A DNA stretch of 64,000 nucleotides from Candidatus Opimibacter skivensis. Its GTDB lineage: Bacteria > Bacteroidota > Bacteroidia > Chitinophagales > Saprospiraceae. Where the stretch lies: positions 1 to 64,000 of the forward strand of contig JADKGY010000030.1 in NCBI GenBank assembly GCA_016722045.1, in the 5' to 3' direction. The notes below the pieces were generated by a model. The model saw only the letters and a program-made list of their open reading frames with translations. It made no database searches and was not told the DNA's origin. Both the position numbers and the translations under genes were made by a program. Position 1 is the stretch's first letter. Every line of letters starts with the position of its first letter. Shown in pieces: positions 62,050 through 64,000 of this stretch.

Positions 62050-62805
62050 ATGCAAGGTTTAGTTACAACATCAATAGATAAAAGTATAGCAATCATCACA
62101 TTTGCACATCCGGCTCATAATTCATTGCCCGGATACCTCCTCGCTGATCTTGCACAACAAATAAAGGATGCAGGAGAATCACCGGATGTCAAGGTGATTG
62201 TATTGAGTTCTGATGGTGAACGAACTTTCTGTGCGGGTGCGAGCTTTGATGAGTTGATGACAATCCGCAATCCGAAAGATGGAAAGAAATTTTTTCTCGG
62301 ATTTGCAAATGTGATCAATGCGATCCGCAAATGTCCAAAGCTTGTCATCGGGCGTGTTCAGGGAAAAGCCATCGGCGGTGGTGTAGGTCTTTGTGCAGCA
62401 GTAGATTTTTGCATGGCATCGAAATTTGCCTCTGTGAAGCTTAGTGAACTTGCCTTAGGCATTGGCCCATTCGTCGTTGGCCCTGCCATCGAAAGAAAAA
62501 TGGGACTCAGTGCTTTCAGTCAAATGGCCATCAATGCCACGGAATGGCAGACAGCCGATTGGGCAAAATCAAAAGGATTGTTTCATGAAGTCTTTGAGAC
62601 GACAACTCAGCTCGATACCTACCTTGATCATTTCTGTCAAAATCTGCTGACGTCAAGTCCTGAAGCATTATCACAAATAAAACAAATGATATGGCACGAT
62701 ACGGATCATTGGGATAGCCTTCTTGATGAACGTGCAGGTATTAGTGGTGGTCTTGTGGTCAGCGAAGCAGCGCAACAAGCCATTAAAATGGCAAGCATCG
62801 CTTAA
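62050..62805 (+). CDS. Enoyl-CoA hydratase/isomerase family protein
   Basis: The 251-residue crotonase-fold protein contains 'AIITFAHPAHNSLPGYLLAD', the oxyanion-hole loop 'ERTFCAGASFDELMTI', and 'VQGKAIGGGVGLCAAVDFCM' with 'SELALGIGPFVVGPAIERKM'. In hydratases a Glu is expected in the first 'SELALGIGP' segment, which is present (E of SEL). It probably acts as a PaaF/PaaB-like step of phenylacetate degradation, given paaZ immediately upstream; a general beta-oxidation or leucine-pathway role is possible. Confidence 0.88.
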   Translation: MQGLVTTSIDKSIAIITFAHPAHNSLPGYLLADLAQQIKDAGESPDVKVIVLSSDGERTFCAGASFDELMTIRNPKDGKKFFLGFANVINAIRKCPKLVIGRVQGKAIGGGVGLCAAVDFCMASKFASVKLSELALGIGPFVVGPAIERKMGLSAFSQMAINATEWQTADWAKSKGLFHEVFETTTQLDTYLDHFCQNLLTSSPEALSQIKQMIWHDTDHWDSLLDERAGISGGLVVSEAAQQAIKMASIA

Positions 62806-62808
62806 GTA

Positions 62809-64000
62809 CTAAAATCCTCCAAGTATCGACTGAAAATCAGTGGCCACACCAAACCGGATAGCAAAGTCCCTGTACTTATAATCCTGCCATGACGTAACAA
62901 ATTCAACACGCAAAACACGGAGAATATAATTTATCGCATACCCTACTTCAGCATATTGTTGCGACTCAGGTGTGAGCAATACATTAAATAATAAATTCTC
63001 ACGGATCCCCTGTCTTCTGAAATAATCAAATTGTGTGAGGCCGAATCGTCTGAATTGATAGTTGAACATACCATAAAAATATTTGTCGTTTGTGCTGTAT
63101 GCATAATAGTCCAGCATACGAAATGAGCTGACAGGATTATTAGGCGTACCTATCAAACGATTCCCCGGGAAGTGAACAAAATCTGCAAAATAGGCCGGCT
63201 TCTGATCTCCTATAAAAGTACCTCCTGATAAATGCATGCTCAGTAAGCTTCCAGCCCCAATCGACCATTTTGTTTCAACATTTGCAGTAATTAAATCAAA
63301 TGGATCATTATCATCGCCCCACCCTTTCCTGTAGCGAAGAGTCAAGATCGGTGAATGACTATAATCCTTCCTCTTTGCGCCATTCTGAATCCGGTAAGTC
63401 CAGAATGGTTTTATCCAATAGGAAACATCAGAAATAATAGCCTGATGATCATTAAATACTTCAGGACCACCTTCTGCATGAACAGGATCATTGGAGGTGT
63501 AGAGCAATTTTTTATTGTCAAAAAATACAAGATCTGTTGTATTGACTAAACGATGACGATCACTATATTCACCACTTAAATCAAAACCCATTGCGCCGTT
63601 TATTTTTTGCTCATATTTCGCCCTGACAAATTTTTCTTCATATTCTTTGAGATAATTCCTGTTGACAAATAATGAATATAGACTGTTGGACCAAAGTGAC
63701 ATCGGATCATCATAACTATACTGTCTTACCTGATCACCCCCACTAACCTGAAGATTCCATCCTTTCCCATAAAGCCTGAACTTTCCTTCATAATTAAATG
63801 CTTCCCTGGAGATGGCATATCGTAAAGCAGGGCCTGCTTCCCAATTCGTTTTATGCTTAACATTATTTCCTATAATAATTTCATAACCGCCATGAAATCC
63901 ATCTACAGTATTGAAATTCAAAGATTGTAGCGGAGCTTTTAGCTGAAGAAAAATTTTATCACTGATATCATATCGTCCACCTGTGATTAAATTGGCTAAT
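62809..64000 (-). CDS. DUF5686-like outer-membrane protein, C-terminal part (runs past the window)
   Basis: The frame is open from 62809 to the right edge, giving at least 396 residues, with no start inside the window. It shows barrel strands with aromatic pairs: 'GGYEIIIGNNVKHKTNWEAG', 'FRLYGKGWNLQVSGGDQVRQ', 'LTLRYRKGWGDDNDPFDLIT', 'DFVHFPGNRLIGTPNNPVSS' and a last strand region 'YRDFAIRFGVATDFQSILGG'. This matches the C-terminal barrel of DUF5686/carboxypeptidase-like regulatory outer-membrane proteins of Bacteroidota. The function is unknown. It converges on the hydratase gene with 3 bp between stops. Confidence 0.75.
   Translation of the reverse strand, partial: LANLITGGRYDISDKIFLQLKAPLQSLNFNTVDGFHGGYEIIIGNNVKHKTNWEAGPALRYAISREAFNYEGKFRLYGKGWNLQVSGGDQVRQYSYDDPMSLWSNSLYSLFVNRNYLKEYEEKFVRAKYEQKINGAMGFDLSGEYSDRHRLVNTTDLVFFDNKKLLYTSNDPVHAEGGPEVFNDHQAIISDVSYWIKPFWTYRIQNGAKRKDYSHSPILTLRYRKGWGDDNDPFDLITANVETKWSIGAGSLLSMHLSGGTFIGDQKPAYFADFVHFPGNRLIGTPNNPVSSFRMLDYYAYSTNDKYFYGMFNYQFRRFGLTQFDYFRRQGIRENLLFNVLLTPESQQYAEVGYAINYILRVLRVEFVTSWQDYKYRDFAIRFGVATDFQSILGGF

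Overview
The window looks like a chromosomal piece of a Gram-negative Bacteroidota bacterium, most likely of the Saprospiria/Chitinophagales group (inference from gene content, no search run). Support: several proteins carry C-terminal type IX secretion (T9SS) sorting domains (type A 'NP' tails and one type B gliding-motility tail). There are TonB receptors with carboxypeptidase-like N-domains, PorT-like barrels, a propeller-type LytS histidine kinase with LytTR regulator, an LptC/CNNM-CBS pair, and -7 promoter boxes of the TAnnTTTG type. G+C is moderate to low, and gene ends are decorated with 7- to 9-bp tandem repeats. No rRNA, tRNA, CRISPR array, transposase or phage gene was recognised.

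Layout. 1-5.8 kb: five genes (BNR-repeat T9SS protein, rmuC, a c-type cytochrome, a DUF1304 membrane protein, a T9SS protein), all broken by small indels that often sit in homopolymers. This looks more like uncorrected sequence near a contig end than biology. A 98-bp palindromic repeat array (2.6-3.3 kb) and a hairpin cluster (5.9-6.3 kb) lie between them. 6.5-24 kb: three PAP2/vanadium-haloperoxidase-like proteins, a histidine kinase and an OmpR-type regulator separated by four genes, an ECF sigma factor with a cupin partner, Kup potassium transporter, DUF6265 lipoprotein, outer-membrane barrel and PD40 lipoprotein. 25-31 kb: PorT-like barrel with a decayed paralogue remnant, then a tightly overlapping YceI / propeller kinase / LytTR operon. 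30.7-36.3 kb: DUF4465 T9SS protein with a frameshifted BtuB-like receptor, and an intact TonB-type receptor. 36.5-45 kb: CNNM/CBS protein, LptC, T9SS type B protein, PssA, PurS, RsmI, glycosyltransferase, DUF1569 protein. 45-51.6 kb: CASTOR/POLLUX-like channel, GlxA-type regulator divergent from YceI, and a porin flanked by two monohaem cytochromes. 51.8-56.3 kb: Lpd, RicT/PSP1, HolB and glutathione peroxidase, probably one operon. 56.5-62.8 kb: PaaY-like, choice-of-anchor B T9SS protein, PaaZ, enoyl-CoA hydratase (a partial phenylacetate-degradation set). The right end holds the C-terminal part of a DUF5686-like protein.

The most unusual signals are (i) many intergenic short tandem repeats, mostly of 7-bp period and mostly placed directly after stop codons, three of them joined to the same TTTGCG/AATTTGCGGCAA-type tail; (ii) a 98-bp repeat family with two hairpins per unit and a related diverged copy 3 kb away showing a compensatory base-pair change; (iii) three haloperoxidase-like paralogues near a two-component system, one retaining a degenerate second set of active-site motifs. 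None is proven to be a new system.
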